Shown here: piece after piece, positions 7,919 to 16,436 of the stretch
Layout of the letters: each line of letters opens with the position of its first letter
Position numbering within the stretch: the first letter of the stretch is position 1
Assembly (NCBI RefSeq): GCF_002949795.1
Contig: NZ_CP026692.1
Coordinates: forward strand, 3,766,545-3,830,544
From: Nostoc sp. 'Lobaria pulmonaria (5183) cyanobiont'
GTDB lineage: Bacteria > Cyanobacteriota > Cyanobacteriia > Cyanobacteriales > Nostocaceae
DNA length: 64,000 nucleotides
Direction: 5' to 3'
Program-made: the position numbers and the translations under genes
Notes under the pieces: generated by a model
Told to the model about the DNA's origin: nothing
Databases searched by the model: none
Seen by the model: only the letters and a program-made list of their open reading frames with translations

Positions 7919-8884
7919 GTGAAAATAGCACTGAGCGTAATCTTGGCGGTGGTTGTGGGATTGTTTGTGGTAATTGAGATCGGACTGCGATCGCTGTTTG
8001 GTTTTGGTAATCCCCTGATTTATATTGGCGATGAGCAGATTGGTTATTTGTTGGCTCCTAACCAACGTACCCGTCGTTTTGGTAATCGCATTGAAATTAA
8101 TGAATATTCTATGCGAGGTAGTCCGATAAAAAAGCTACCTGCATCTACTGGGCTGCGAATTCTACTCTTAGGTGATTCTATTGCTAATGGTGGCTGGTGG
8201 ACAGATCAGACTAATACAATATCTAGTTTGATGATGCGTTCTCTACCATCATCTACTAATAGTAATTATCAGGAAGTAGAAGTGCTAAATGCTTCAGCAA
8301 ACTCTTGGGGGCCAAGGAATGAATTAGCTTATTTAGAGAAGTTTGGCACTTTTAACGCGCAAGCAGTGGTGTTATTAATTAATACCGATGATTTATTTGC
8401 AACTCCTCCTACTTCTTTACCAGTCGGACGCGATCGCAATTATCCCGCTCGTAAACCTCCTCTAGCATTAGTGGAAGTGTGGCAGCGTTATATCGTTAAG
8501 CAAAAGCCAATTCCTGAATTACAAGCCGTGCAAAATGAACCAGGCGATCGCGTGGGGATTAATTTGGAAGCGATCGCTAAAATTCAAGCCTTGACTCGCC
8601 AATCTAACAGCAAATTTCTGCTGGTGATGACTCCTTTGCTACGAGAAATTGGCGAACCAGGCCCCCGCGATTACGAAATAAAAGCACGTCAGCGCTTGAG
8701 TGATTTTACTAAAGCACAGCAAATTCACTATCTAGATTTTTTACCGAGTTTCAATTCAACTACTAACCCACAAGGTTTGTTTCACGACCACATTCACCTC
8801 AACTTGCAAGGTAATAAATTTGTCAGTGAAGTTATGGAGCGATCGCTTTTGGAAATACTGAAAGAGGCGTTACTTCGTCACTAA
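7919..8884 (+). CDS. SGNH-hydrolase-type protein, membrane-anchored
   Basis: 321 residues starting at GTG. An N-terminal hydrophobic segment (ALSVILAVVVGLFVVIEI) acts as signal anchor, placing the rest outside the membrane. The SGNH signatures are LLLGDSIANG near residue 88 (nucleophile Ser), an ASANSWGPRNE block carrying the Asn, and DHIHLN near the C-terminus with Asp and His of the triad. Family members are esterases or O-acetyl transferases/hydrolases acting on polysaccharide or lipid esters; substrate unknown. It converges with the acyltransferase at 8895, only 10 bp away. Confidence 0.75.
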   Translation: MKIALSVILAVVVGLFVVIEIGLRSLFGFGNPLIYIGDEQIGYLLAPNQRTRRFGNRIEINEYSMRGSPIKKLPASTGLRILLLGDSIANGGWWTDQTNTISSLMMRSLPSSTNSNYQEVEVLNASANSWGPRNELAYLEKFGTFNAQAVVLLINTDDLFATPPTSLPVGRDRNYPARKPPLALVEVWQRYIVKQKPIPELQAVQNEPGDRVGINLEAIAKIQALTRQSNSKFLLVMTPLLREIGEPGPRDYEIKARQRLSDFTKAQQIHYLDFLPSFNSTTNPQGLFHDHIHLNLQGNKFVSEVMERSLLEILKEALLRH

Positions 8885-8894
8885 TATTCATGTT

Positions 8895-9857
8895 TTAGCT
8901 AGATTTCTGAGTATCTCTAACCAAATTATTTAACTCTTGCTGCATTTGACTTTGAACTATTTCATAACAAGCATTCACATAGTTACGATCTCTAGCTGCA
9001 TCTTGACCATATCTTTCAAAAGTAATTGGATGACAGACACGAGTGTGAATCTGCACAGGTAGAGGAATATTTGGCAGAGGGCCAATAGACAAACCCCAAG
9101 GCAAACCTAAGTAAATTGGGAAAACTCCAGGGTCTATTTGATATAACCACGGCAATCCCCATTGATGCAATTGTTTGACTAAATCATAGCAATCACATAA
9201 GACTATCAAGCTATCATGAGCGCCTACCGAGATTACAGGAATAATCGGAACTTCTTGTTTTAAAGCTAGTTTTACAAAGCCCTGATGACCGGCAAAATGA
9301 ATTTTATGGCGTTGGCTATGAGGACGAAACATATCATATTGTCCTCCAGGATATACCAGAACGCTAGCACCTCGATCGAAAGCCGCACTAGCCATTTTGG
9401 GATGTGCAACAATTGCTCCGAATTTCTCGGCTAATCCTGCTATTTCTGGACTCACTTTCCAAGCGGAAGGGTGCATGAGACCATACACCAAACGCTCAGT
9501 TCCAAATCTAGAAAACCAATCGTACATCATCATTATTAAATCTGGAGAAGCCATGCCCCCATTATGAGAGCCAACCAGTAATACTTTCCCTGTTGTTGGT
9601 ATATGATGCCATCCATCAGTTTTTACTTGAAAGTAATAACGGTAAAACCATTCCCATACAGGCATCAGTAATTCAATAAACTGAGCATCTCGCTGTGTTA
9701 ATGACTGATGAATCTTTTTTGAGAATTCTGATGTTAAGCAATTGTCAGCGCTGACAGAGATTTTCTCTACCTGTTTTGGAAATTCCATAATTAGTCGCCC
9801 ATCTTCTATCACTCTTGCAAGTATCTCTGCAACTGCTCTAAATTTCAATGCCCCCAA
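8895..9857 (-). CDS. DGAT/lysophospholipid acyltransferase-like protein
   Basis: 320 residues. The acyltransferase core shows SHNGGMASPD (His...Asp catalytic block), VLVYPGGQYDMFRP (acceptor-binding block as in DGAT2 and phytyl-ester-synthase-like enzymes), and VPIIPVISVGAHDSL. It likely acylates a glycerolipid or fatty alcohol/phytol at the membrane; the Synechocystis slr2103 type is a plausible relative. The first start in frame is a TTG at 9857; Met24 (MEFPKQVEK) is a credible alternative because the first residues look unconserved. Confidence 0.75.
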   Translation of the reverse strand: MGALKFRAVAEILARVIEDGRLIMEFPKQVEKISVSADNCLTSEFSKKIHQSLTQRDAQFIELLMPVWEWFYRYYFQVKTDGWHHIPTTGKVLLVGSHNGGMASPDLIMMMYDWFSRFGTERLVYGLMHPSAWKVSPEIAGLAEKFGAIVAHPKMASAAFDRGASVLVYPGGQYDMFRPHSQRHKIHFAGHQGFVKLALKQEVPIIPVISVGAHDSLIVLCDCYDLVKQLHQWGLPWLYQIDPGVFPIYLGLPWGLSIGPLPNIPLPVQIHTRVCHPITFERYGQDAARDRNYVNACYEIVQSQMQQELNNLVRDTQKSS

Positions 9858-9867
9858 ATTTTCTTCT

Positions 9868-10261
9868 TCACTTTCTTAACAAGATTGATACTAGTCTTGG
9901 TGGTTTATTTTGATCTTGTTCATGCCACCATTCTTGGAAGTCGTCAAGTAGGAAACCATGAACTTTCGCTGTGTTAAAAAAGTCTAATAAATGATGCACA
10001 AATGCAGGAATTTTAATGAACTCTTGCTGTCTTTGAAAATTAGCTTTTGTTCCTTGATATTGCTTAAATTGCATAAATTTTCAGAGCAATTTGTGAAAGT
10101 AAAAGCGTATTTTTACCTGTGCCACAGCCAATTTCCACGACTGATTTACACCTCAAACCCATCAAGGTTTCTCTGGTGACGGTTCGATCTAGATCGCGCG
10201 TCAGATTTTTGTCAGCATCGTATGTGGCTGACCAATTATCGTATGCTGCTTGAATACTCAT
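9868..10261 (-). pseudogene. SAM-dependent methyltransferase, remnant with internal deletion
   Basis: Reading from 10261 downward gives a methyltransferase N-terminus (SIQAAYDNWSATYD, then motif I VVEIGCGTGKNT), which ends abruptly after SQIALKIYAI. In another frame from 10074 a typical C-terminus continues (AFVHHLLDFFNTAKVHGF, then PPRLVSILLRK). The middle of the catalytic domain, well over 100 residues, is missing and the halves are out of frame. This is a deletion derivative of a class I methyltransferase of unknown substrate. Confidence 0.8.
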
Positions 10262-10308
10262 ATAGCTTCATTTTGCCGAGCAAAGGGTATCATACGTATT
10301 CATCATTC

Positions 10309-10803
10309 CTATTTCACCGTGCGATCGCACAGTGCGAGGGTGAGTGCTGCCGCAAGTGCCGCTATTGTCCGAACATGGTTCCAGAACGTCCAGTTGGTAA
10401 GATATCTAGCCCATAGGTTTGCGCCTTCACTGCTATCGGGTTTGGCGATCGCTAACGCATCATTCAACGGCACATTGAACGCGATCGTCACTAGAACAGT
10501 GCCAATCAGATAGAGCAGGCTACCGACAAGCAAGTAGGCAGCACCAGGTTGATGCCACTTTAACACCGAGGAAACCGCTAGAAAAATGCAAGCCACAGCC
10601 GTTCCGAAGAGTGCCACCATGAACAACGGATTGATTGCGGTGATATTGATGGATTGCATGGCGATAATGCCCTCCTTTGGCTGGAGTCGTGCAAGGGCAT
10701 TGATCACGAAAGTCGAGAAGGCAAAAAAGACGCCAGCCACAAGCCCACAGCCTAGTGCTGTGATCAGCGTCAAAGGGAAGCGCAAATTGTCAATAATTAT
10801 CAT
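10309..10803 (-). CDS. DUF1772 membrane protein
   Basis: 164 residues with four hydrophobic segments (FPLTLITALGCGLVAGVFFAF, PLFMVALFGTAVACIFLAV, YLLVGSLLYLIGTVLVTIAF, ATIAALAAALTLAL-like C-terminus) and the conserved-looking FNVPLNDAL and WNHVRT motifs. These fit the DUF1772/anthrone-oxygenase-like family of small membrane proteins. GC is slightly higher than in the neighbours. No operon partner: the gene upstream on the other side is the methyltransferase relic. Confidence 0.75.
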   Translation of the reverse strand: MIIIDNLRFPLTLITALGCGLVAGVFFAFSTFVINALARLQPKEGIIAMQSINITAINPLFMVALFGTAVACIFLAVSSVLKWHQPGAAYLLVGSLLYLIGTVLVTIAFNVPLNDALAIAKPDSSEGANLWARYLTNWTFWNHVRTIAALAAALTLALCDRTVK

Positions 10804-11108
10804 AAAGCCTCCTGTTAATTACTGCCCAACGCCTTGTTCGCAGATGGTGTTATGTCACAATACGCTTGGGTTAAGGGTTATTGGTGTAGATGATTGGTCT
10901 TTCAAGACGTGATAAATAAATCGCGTCTCTACATCTGGGTTTTGGGCTTATCCGATGGACATGATATTATTTTATTTGCTGTTGCTCTCACAACCACCGA
11001 CGCAAGCAGTTTGTTTTACGAGCGATGGCTGCGCCAACACCTCCGGTGAACGCACTGCTTGCGACAATGTATTTACAACCTTTTGACACCTACGACCCAC
11101 AGACGACA
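10804..11108. other. Intergenic region, no gene seen
   Basis: 305 bp. Contains one copy of the dispersed motif with AAATCGCGTCTCTACATC (about 10917-10936) and a GC-rich patch with GGCTGCGCCAAC (about 11026-11060); similar patches recur at about 37484 and 48980. No open frame or promoter I can support. Confidence 0.5.
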
Positions 11109-12785
11109 TTACTGTAAATTTGAAACAAATATCTTAGCTGTATAGTTTGGCAAGTCAGTGACTAAACCATCCTCTCCAGATTTCACTTCTTGATTGCTAA
11201 CCCAATCTCGCCAATACTCAGCAGTTGGGAAACCTGAAATTTTATATTGATTTAGATTTTGGTCGGAAAAATTTGCCACGACGACGACATGAAAATTCTG
11301 CTCATCCCAACGGGTGTAAGCTAGCACTTTATTATCTGCATTTTCAAAGAAAAATTTAATATTGTCACTTTGCAAAGCTGGAGTTTGCTGGCGTAGAGCA
11401 ATCAGCTTTTGATAATACTCAAATAAATCATGATTTTGGTCGCTTGACAATAAAGACCAATTAATCTTCTGCGGCTTAGTTACATCTTTGCTTTTTTGCT
11501 GATATTCGCCAAACTCTTCTCCCATCCACAGCATCGGTACACCCATCGCTGTCATTAACAGAGCTGCTGCTAACTTGGCTCGTTCAAATGCGGCTGCGTC
11601 AAAAATACCGCAATTGCCTAATTCTCGTAATACACGTTCGCGATCGTGGGTTGCCAAATAATTAATTACATTGGTAGCGATCGCATAACCCTGCTGTTTG
11701 GGATCTAAAATCTGCTTGAGTTGTTCTAATTCAAATGATTTACCACAAATATATGGAATTATAAAGTAGCGAAAACTTTCATGCCAACAAGCATCTAATG
11801 GGCCATCTGGCTTGACTACAGTCTTTGTATCGGGAATGTGTTCAGCAATGTTGTAAAACTGTTTGGGTGCAGCATGGTTTTTCGCTTGCTTAGTCAGCCA
11901 GTTGAGAAATTCAAAGTTAGCCAATTGCCGCACTGCATCAAAGCGAATTCCATCAATGTGATACTCCTGAATCCAAAACTTTACCACATCGCCGATGTAT
12001 TCCCATGCAGGCTTAATATTTAAGTTTTTGTCGTAATTATCATAATTAAACTCTGGCCCCCAGTAATTATCTGGATCTTCAGGATAATGTTTGTATTCGT
12101 AATACCAGTAATTCCGGTCAATTAATATTAAAGGGCATTCTTCATCTGTGTGGTTATAAATTCCATCCATAAAAACGCGAATGCCTCTAGCATGACATTC
12201 GTCAATCAACCTTTTTAAATCTTCTGTTGAACCGTAACTAGATTCTGTAGCAAAGAAGTGGCGAACTTTATAGCCCCAGTTATAATCACCAGGGTACTCA
12301 TTAACTGGCATTAATTCAATTGCATTAATTCCCAATTCGCAAAGATAATCTAACTTAGCAATTATCCCTAGATATTTGCCTCGCTCGTTAGAGTCAACTT
12401 CATCACCAGTAAAATCGGCAACGTGCATTTCATATATGACTAATTCCCGGTTATCAGGCAAAGGTATTTCATCGTGTTGCCAAAGGTAAGTATCAACAAT
12501 ACGTTGACTATCTTGAATGCGTACTATGCTATATTTTTCTGTTTCATTAACATCTGTTGCTTTGGGATCAATGATATCTATCCATTCATCAAGTGCAAAA
12601 TTTGGGCTTTTGGTTTGAATGCGAAATTTATATTGATAAACGCCGTCTTCCAGTTTGATTTGAGTGCGAAAATAACCATCTTCACCTTTTGACATTGGAA
12701 TTTCTTTCCAATCTGAAAAAGACCCAATTAAAGCTGCTCCTTTGTTGCGAGGAGCAAATAATGTAAATTCAGTTAAATTTGCCAT
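11109..12785 (-). CDS. GH13 alpha-amylase-family glycosidase with N-terminal CBM48
   Basis: 558 residues. Residues 1-95 form a CBM48/E-set glycogen-binding module (FTLFAPRNKGAALIGSFSDW, YQYKFRI). The TIM barrel follows, with GH13 region I DGIYNH, region II GIRFDAVRQ (nucleophile Asp), region III YNIAEHIPD (acid/base Glu) and region IV NYLATHDRER. A C-terminal beta domain closes it. The layout matches branching/debranching or trehalose-pathway enzymes rather than secreted amylases, and there is no signal peptide. It probably acts on internal glycogen or maltooligosaccharides. It stands alone. Confidence 0.85.
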   Translation of the reverse strand: MANLTEFTLFAPRNKGAALIGSFSDWKEIPMSKGEDGYFRTQIKLEDGVYQYKFRIQTKSPNFALDEWIDIIDPKATDVNETEKYSIVRIQDSQRIVDTYLWQHDEIPLPDNRELVIYEMHVADFTGDEVDSNERGKYLGIIAKLDYLCELGINAIELMPVNEYPGDYNWGYKVRHFFATESSYGSTEDLKRLIDECHARGIRVFMDGIYNHTDEECPLILIDRNYWYYEYKHYPEDPDNYWGPEFNYDNYDKNLNIKPAWEYIGDVVKFWIQEYHIDGIRFDAVRQLANFEFLNWLTKQAKNHAAPKQFYNIAEHIPDTKTVVKPDGPLDACWHESFRYFIIPYICGKSFELEQLKQILDPKQQGYAIATNVINYLATHDRERVLRELGNCGIFDAAAFERAKLAAALLMTAMGVPMLWMGEEFGEYQQKSKDVTKPQKINWSLLSSDQNHDLFEYYQKLIALRQQTPALQSDNIKFFFENADNKVLAYTRWDEQNFHVVVVANFSDQNLNQYKISGFPTAEYWRDWVSNQEVKSGEDGLVTDLPNYTAKIFVSNLQ

Positions 12786-13207
12786 TTTTACACTTTTAAA
12801 TTTTAGCTAGTTACAGTCACTAAAATTATTGTGTAATATAAAATAATTTGCAGCTTCTTTCTTAAGTATTATCAATATTTTCCTAATGTGCTGGACTTCA
12901 ACCAGATATTGCGATCGTTATGATTGTAGGGATGCAATGACTATCTAAATCATAACTAATTATGCGGACATAATATGATAGTTTTGCTTAATCGTCTCTA
13001 GGGTTTCTTTCTCAAAACTCATTCCATACGTTCTTGGATAAATGTCTATTTAAAGACAGTAAACGCAGTGACTTTTCCTGGCATCACATTACTCTATCTA
13101 CTGGCTGATTTTAAAATACCTATCCTTGAAAGGTGGGTTGTGGGGAGTAGGGAAACAAGGGGAAAAGGGGGACAACCCATGCCCAATCCCCAATGCCCAA
13201 CCAATGA
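12786..13207. other. Intergenic region with CCCAATGCC-type repeat
   Basis: 422 bp between the GH13 gene and the deaminase. Near 13130-13200 there is a G-rich then CCCAATGCCCAA-rich repeat of the kind found before 7919 and 22733. Nothing else recognisable. Confidence 0.5.
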
Positions 13208-13639
13208 CTATTTACCAATATCTTCATTCCAAAGTTCAGGGTTAGTTTCAATAAACTCACTCATCATTTGTTCGCATTCGTCAAGATTAAGATCAATTAC
13301 TTCCACACCGTGAGATACCATAAATTCTTTAGCACCAGGAAAAGTTCTGGATTCTCCAGCGATGACTTTTTTAATGCCAAATTGTACCACTGCCCCAGCG
13401 CACAGGTAACACGGCATTAAAGTTGAATATAGTGTTGTACCTCTATAAGTGCCAACTCTTCCAGCATTGCGGAGACAATCGATTTCGGCGTGGGTAACAG
13501 GATCGTCATCTTGCACGCGTTTATTGTGTCCTCTGCCGAGAATTTTGCCATCCTTGACGAGAACTGAACCAATGGGAATTCCGCCTTCTTGTCTGCCTTG
13601 TTTTGCTTCTTGAATAGCAGCTTCCATAAACTCGTCCAT
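13208..13639 (-). CDS. Cytosine/nucleoside deaminase
   Basis: 143 residues, complete. The zinc-deaminase signatures are THAEIDCLRNAG (HAE: zinc ligand and proton shuttle) and MPCYLCAGAV (PCxxC zinc ligands). Length and the C-terminal ELWNEDIG tail match the small fungal-type (FCY1-like) cytosine deaminases that hydrolyse cytosine to uracil. AGGAG lies 8 nt before the ATG. It is divergent from a truncated nucleoside hydrolase starting 15 bp away, so the original unit was probably a pyrimidine/purine salvage pair. Confidence 0.9.
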   Translation of the reverse strand: MDEFMEAAIQEAKQGRQEGGIPIGSVLVKDGKILGRGHNKRVQDDDPVTHAEIDCLRNAGRVGTYRGTTLYSTLMPCYLCAGAVVQFGIKKVIAGESRTFPGAKEFMVSHGVEVIDLNLDECEQMMSEFIETNPELWNEDIGK

Positions 13640-13653
13640 ATAATTCTCCTTTT

Positions 13654-13773
13654 ATGACAAAACAACTAGTATTAATGGATCACGATGGCGGTGTAGATGA
13701 TTATCTGGCAACTATGCTGCTGTTGACGATGGATCGTATCGTAATAAGGATTACTCATAGCGTGCCTTTTTAG
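13654..13773 (+). pseudogene. Inosine/uridine-preferring nucleoside hydrolase, truncated N-terminus
   Basis: 39 codons from an ATG: MTKQLVLMDHDGGVDDYLA is the hallmark DxDxGxDDxxA calcium-binding N-terminus of the IunH family. After MLLLTMDRI the sequence becomes unrelated and stops at a TAG that overlaps the end of the minus-strand RelE-like gene at 13751. The rest of the roughly 300-residue enzyme is absent downstream. The coding match ends where the toxin-like pair begins, suggesting that insertion or deletion replaced the gene body. Confidence 0.8.
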
Positions 13774-14035
13774 ATTTAATCACCTCAATTACATCATCGT
13801 GTCTTTGCCCCTCGATAATATCCTTGAGATGAATTTGCCCATTAATATATTGAACGTGGATACGCCAACCTGAGACTTTATCGATATCAGCACGATAAAT
13901 TGCCTGTTTCACACCTTTTACTTTGTACAGCCTCGTTTTTGGAAATTTTCTTGTTCTGTGACACTCGTTATCTTCAAGCTCTACCAAAGCTTCAAGAAAA
14001 GCAATCTTTAACTCGTCATCTGGCAAAATCTTCAT
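13751..14035 (-). CDS. Small RelE-like protein, hypothetical
   Basis: 94 residues, charged. The sequence (RTRLYKV-like start, VKQAIYRADIDKVSGWRIHVQY, then LHLKDII-like IHLKDIIEGQRHDDV) has the strand pattern of RelE/ParE-fold proteins: a basic strand, a WR, and a C-terminal D-rich helix. It lies 60 bp downstream of a clearer RelE/ParE gene on the same strand. I do not recognise a named family. It might be a second toxin-fold protein or a partner of the first. Confidence 0.55.
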   Translation of the reverse strand: MKILPDDELKIAFLEALVELEDNECHRTRKFPKTRLYKVKGVKQAIYRADIDKVSGWRIHVQYINGQIHLKDIIEGQRHDDVIEVIKSKKARYE

Positions 14036-14094
14036 TGCTTGATAAATAATGCCGTATTCATCACACAGAGTAAGGGTTTGTGCCGTAAACCAAC

Positions 14095-14514
14095 TTACGA
14101 AATCCGGGCAGTTTCTTGATTGTGGTGGAGTAATTCTTGATACAAAGACTCTGCCACACTTTTATATGCCTTATCGAGGTCATCGTGTTTGACCACTCGA
14201 AAAAGAGTAAAAATAACTTGCCCAAAAATTGGATCTTCGTCAACTGTCAAAATCACCCTTAGTTTCTGCGAAACCCTTAGCGTGTACAGCGAAGATTCAT
14301 AGCCATTAATATCTGACGGTAGAGGAAGACGACGCAACTTACGATAAACGTCAGCTTTTTTAGTTGGGAAGAGGCTGGCGCAATCATTAATTTTTTTTAC
14401 CGTTGCGGCTTTTCCCTCTTCACTCAGCCTGCCAAGATCCTTTTCAAAGCTTCTTGTTGACTCAATTAGAACATCCACGTTACAAACCGCCAATTTGAAT
14501 TTAGCTACTTGCAC
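14095..14514 (-). CDS. RelE/ParE-like toxin-fold protein
   Basis: 139 residues. The core FEKDLGRLSEEGKAATVKKI, YRKLRRLPLPS, SSLYTLRVSQKLRVIL and VIFTLFRVVKHDDLDKAY follows the RelE/ParE plan: helix hairpin, then strands with conserved Arg residues and a basic C-terminal strand. Such proteins are mRNA interferases or gyrase inhibitors in toxin-antitoxin pairs. No typical small DNA-binding antitoxin is adjacent on the same strand; only the 94-residue gene downstream accompanies it. An internal Met or Val start that trims the first 15 residues is possible. Confidence 0.7.
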   Translation of the reverse strand: MQVAKFKLAVCNVDVLIESTRSFEKDLGRLSEEGKAATVKKINDCASLFPTKKADVYRKLRRLPLPSDINGYESSLYTLRVSQKLRVILTVDEDPIFGQVIFTLFRVVKHDDLDKAYKSVAESLYQELLHHNQETARIS

Positions 14515-14700
14515 TCTGTCCTTAGCATAGTAACAGTTGTATACAGAAAAATTCTGTACATCATCCTTACGAGGACATTATATAGAAACTTTATTAATAT
14601 TATTCTATGCTCAAACGTCCAAAAAAAGTTGCTGTAAAAGCTTCACGATACAATTCGTCTCAAGTATTTTTTTAATATAAGAGAGGTAGAATGATTATTA

Positions 14701-15252
14701 TTAATAATTAATAAAATTTAAACCTAAGAAGAGAGCCGCTACAGTTCCGGCAACAGAAATTTCTCCTTGAATAATTTTATTTAAAACTGATTCTAGAGGA
14801 ATAAATACAACTTCAATTTCTTCTGTAATATCTAGTTGTTGCTCTCCAACTTTGCTCACATTTTCTGCTAAAAATAAATGTATTTGATTGGTGTCTTTAC
14901 TCGGCTTATCGTATAAAGTTCCGATTTTTCTAAATTCTTGGGGAATATAACCAGTTTCTTCTGTTAGTTCTCTAATTGCTGCTATTTCTGCACTCTCCTT
15001 TGTAGGATCGAAATTCCCTGCCGGCAGTTCCAAGAAAAATTCACCTACAGCGTGTCTATATTGCCGCACAAAAATAATTTCTCTATTACTAGTGATAGGT
15101 AAGACCATTGCAACGTCAGGCTTAATACTGACAAAATAATCATCTATAATTTTTCCATTCGGTAATTCTATTTCATCTTGCCTCACCTGACACCAAGGAT
15201 TATCTAAAACCATTTTTGATTTTAAAGTCTTCCATTTCTTTAAGTTGTTCAT
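14701..15252 (-). CDS. NUDIX hydrolase, ADP-ribose pyrophosphatase type
   Basis: 183 residues with a complete Nudix box: G-NFDPT-K-E-SAEIAAI-REL-TEETGY, matching GX5EX7REUXEEXGU. The upstream part (MVLPITSNREIIFVRQYRHAVGEFFLELPAG) is the ADP-ribose/NDP-sugar pyrophosphatase form. It hydrolyses nucleoside diphosphate sugars, most likely ADP-ribose, in the cytoplasm. Single gene. The 14515-14700 gap upstream of the toxin pair contains only a 22-codon open frame (14607-) of doubtful meaning. Confidence 0.85.
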   Translation of the reverse strand: MNNLKKWKTLKSKMVLDNPWCQVRQDEIELPNGKIIDDYFVSIKPDVAMVLPITSNREIIFVRQYRHAVGEFFLELPAGNFDPTKESAEIAAIRELTEETGYIPQEFRKIGTLYDKPSKDTNQIHLFLAENVSKVGEQQLDITEEIEVVFIPLESVLNKIIQGEISVAGTVAALFLGLNFINY

Positions 15253-15383
15253 AAATTAAGTAAAAAATAAAATGTATGTATAAAAAATTTGTAATGAATG
15301 TAAAAAAGTATAACAGATGCATCTGATAATTTAAATTTTGAACTTACACTGGCTTTTGCAATAACATAATATGTAAAACAAGT

Positions 15384-16436
15384 ATGCAAATAAATGTAAA
15401 TTTATTTACAGTAAATAAGAGATTTCCCTTGACTATTAGTCGGGGTACAACGGCACAGACAACCAATGTATGGGTGAGGATTTCACAAGATGATATCGAA
15501 GGCTGGGGGGAAGCATCACCTTTTGGTGTGGGTAATCATCGGCAATCAACTGATGCAATCAAAAATGCCTTAGAGCAAGTTGTGCCACTGTTAAAAACAT
15601 TCAGCCCCTTACAACGTCAGGAAATTGAGCAAGTTTTAATACAAAACCAGATTCCTTCTGCTGCAAGAGCTGCCTTAGATATGGCAATGCACGACTGGTT
15701 GGGTAAGCGCGTAGGATTACCCTTGTGGCAACTTTGGGGACTCGATCGCAATCAAATAGTCCCGACTTCAGTCACAATTGGGATTAATTCACCTGAAGGC
15801 GCTAGGGCGAGAGCGCGAGACTGGTTAAAATTTACCGATGTCCGCCTTTTTAAGGTGAAGCTAGGTAGTCCAGATGGCATAGATGCAGATCAAAAAATGC
15901 TCTTAGCGGTGCGAGAAGAAGCACCTGAACTAGAATTTTTTGTTGATGCTAACGGAGGTTGGAGTTTAGAAGATGCGATCGCTATGTGCAATTGGCTAGC
16001 TGATTTAGGTATAAAGTATGTAGAACAGCCATTGCCACGGGGAGAAGAAAAAGGTTTAGCAAAACTCAAACAACACTCTCCCCTGCCCATCTTTGTGGAT
16101 GAAAGTTGTTTCACCAGCGCCGATATTCCCGATTTGGCAAATTACGTGGATGGCATTAATATCAAACTAATGAAATCTGGGGGGCTAACAGAGGCAATGC
16201 GAATGGTACATACAGCACGAGCATATCGGTTGCAAGTAATGTTCGGTTGCTATTCTGACAGTTCGCTAGCTAATACAGCAGCATTACAGCTAGCGCCACT
16301 AGCTGATTATTTAGATTTAGACAGTCACCTTAACTTAATTGATGACCCTTTTACAGGTGCATTGCTAAAACAAGGAAGAGTTTTGCCAAACGATTTACCA
16401 GGTTTGGGAGTACAACATAGTGCGTCTATCACTTAA
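15384..16436 (+). CDS. Dipeptide epimerase (L-Ala-D/L-Glu epimerase-like), enolase superfamily
   Basis: 350 residues with the muconate-lactonizing subgroup barrel: KVKLGSP (acid/base Lys near residue 160), DANGGWS, EQPLP and DES (the three metal carboxylates), and NIKLMKSGG (second catalytic Lys). This arrangement is that of L-Ala-D/L-Glu epimerases that recycle or modify murein peptides. The downstream DUF1611 gene overlaps it by 17 bp, a pairing that recurs in bacteria, so the two probably form one peptide-processing operon. Confidence 0.88.
   Translation: MQINVNLFTVNKRFPLTISRGTTAQTTNVWVRISQDDIEGWGEASPFGVGNHRQSTDAIKNALEQVVPLLKTFSPLQRQEIEQVLIQNQIPSAARAALDMAMHDWLGKRVGLPLWQLWGLDRNQIVPTSVTIGINSPEGARARARDWLKFTDVRLFKVKLGSPDGIDADQKMLLAVREEAPELEFFVDANGGWSLEDAIAMCNWLADLGIKYVEQPLPRGEEKGLAKLKQHSPLPIFVDESCFTSADIPDLANYVDGINIKLMKSGGLTEAMRMVHTARAYRLQVMFGCYSDSSLANTAALQLAPLADYLDLDSHLNLIDDPFTGALLKQGRVLPNDLPGLGVQHSASIT

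Noticed and set aside
14061..14243. 60-residue minus-strand frame between the two RelE-like genes
   Set aside because: It lies antiphase inside the longer RelE/ParE gene and has no ribosome site.
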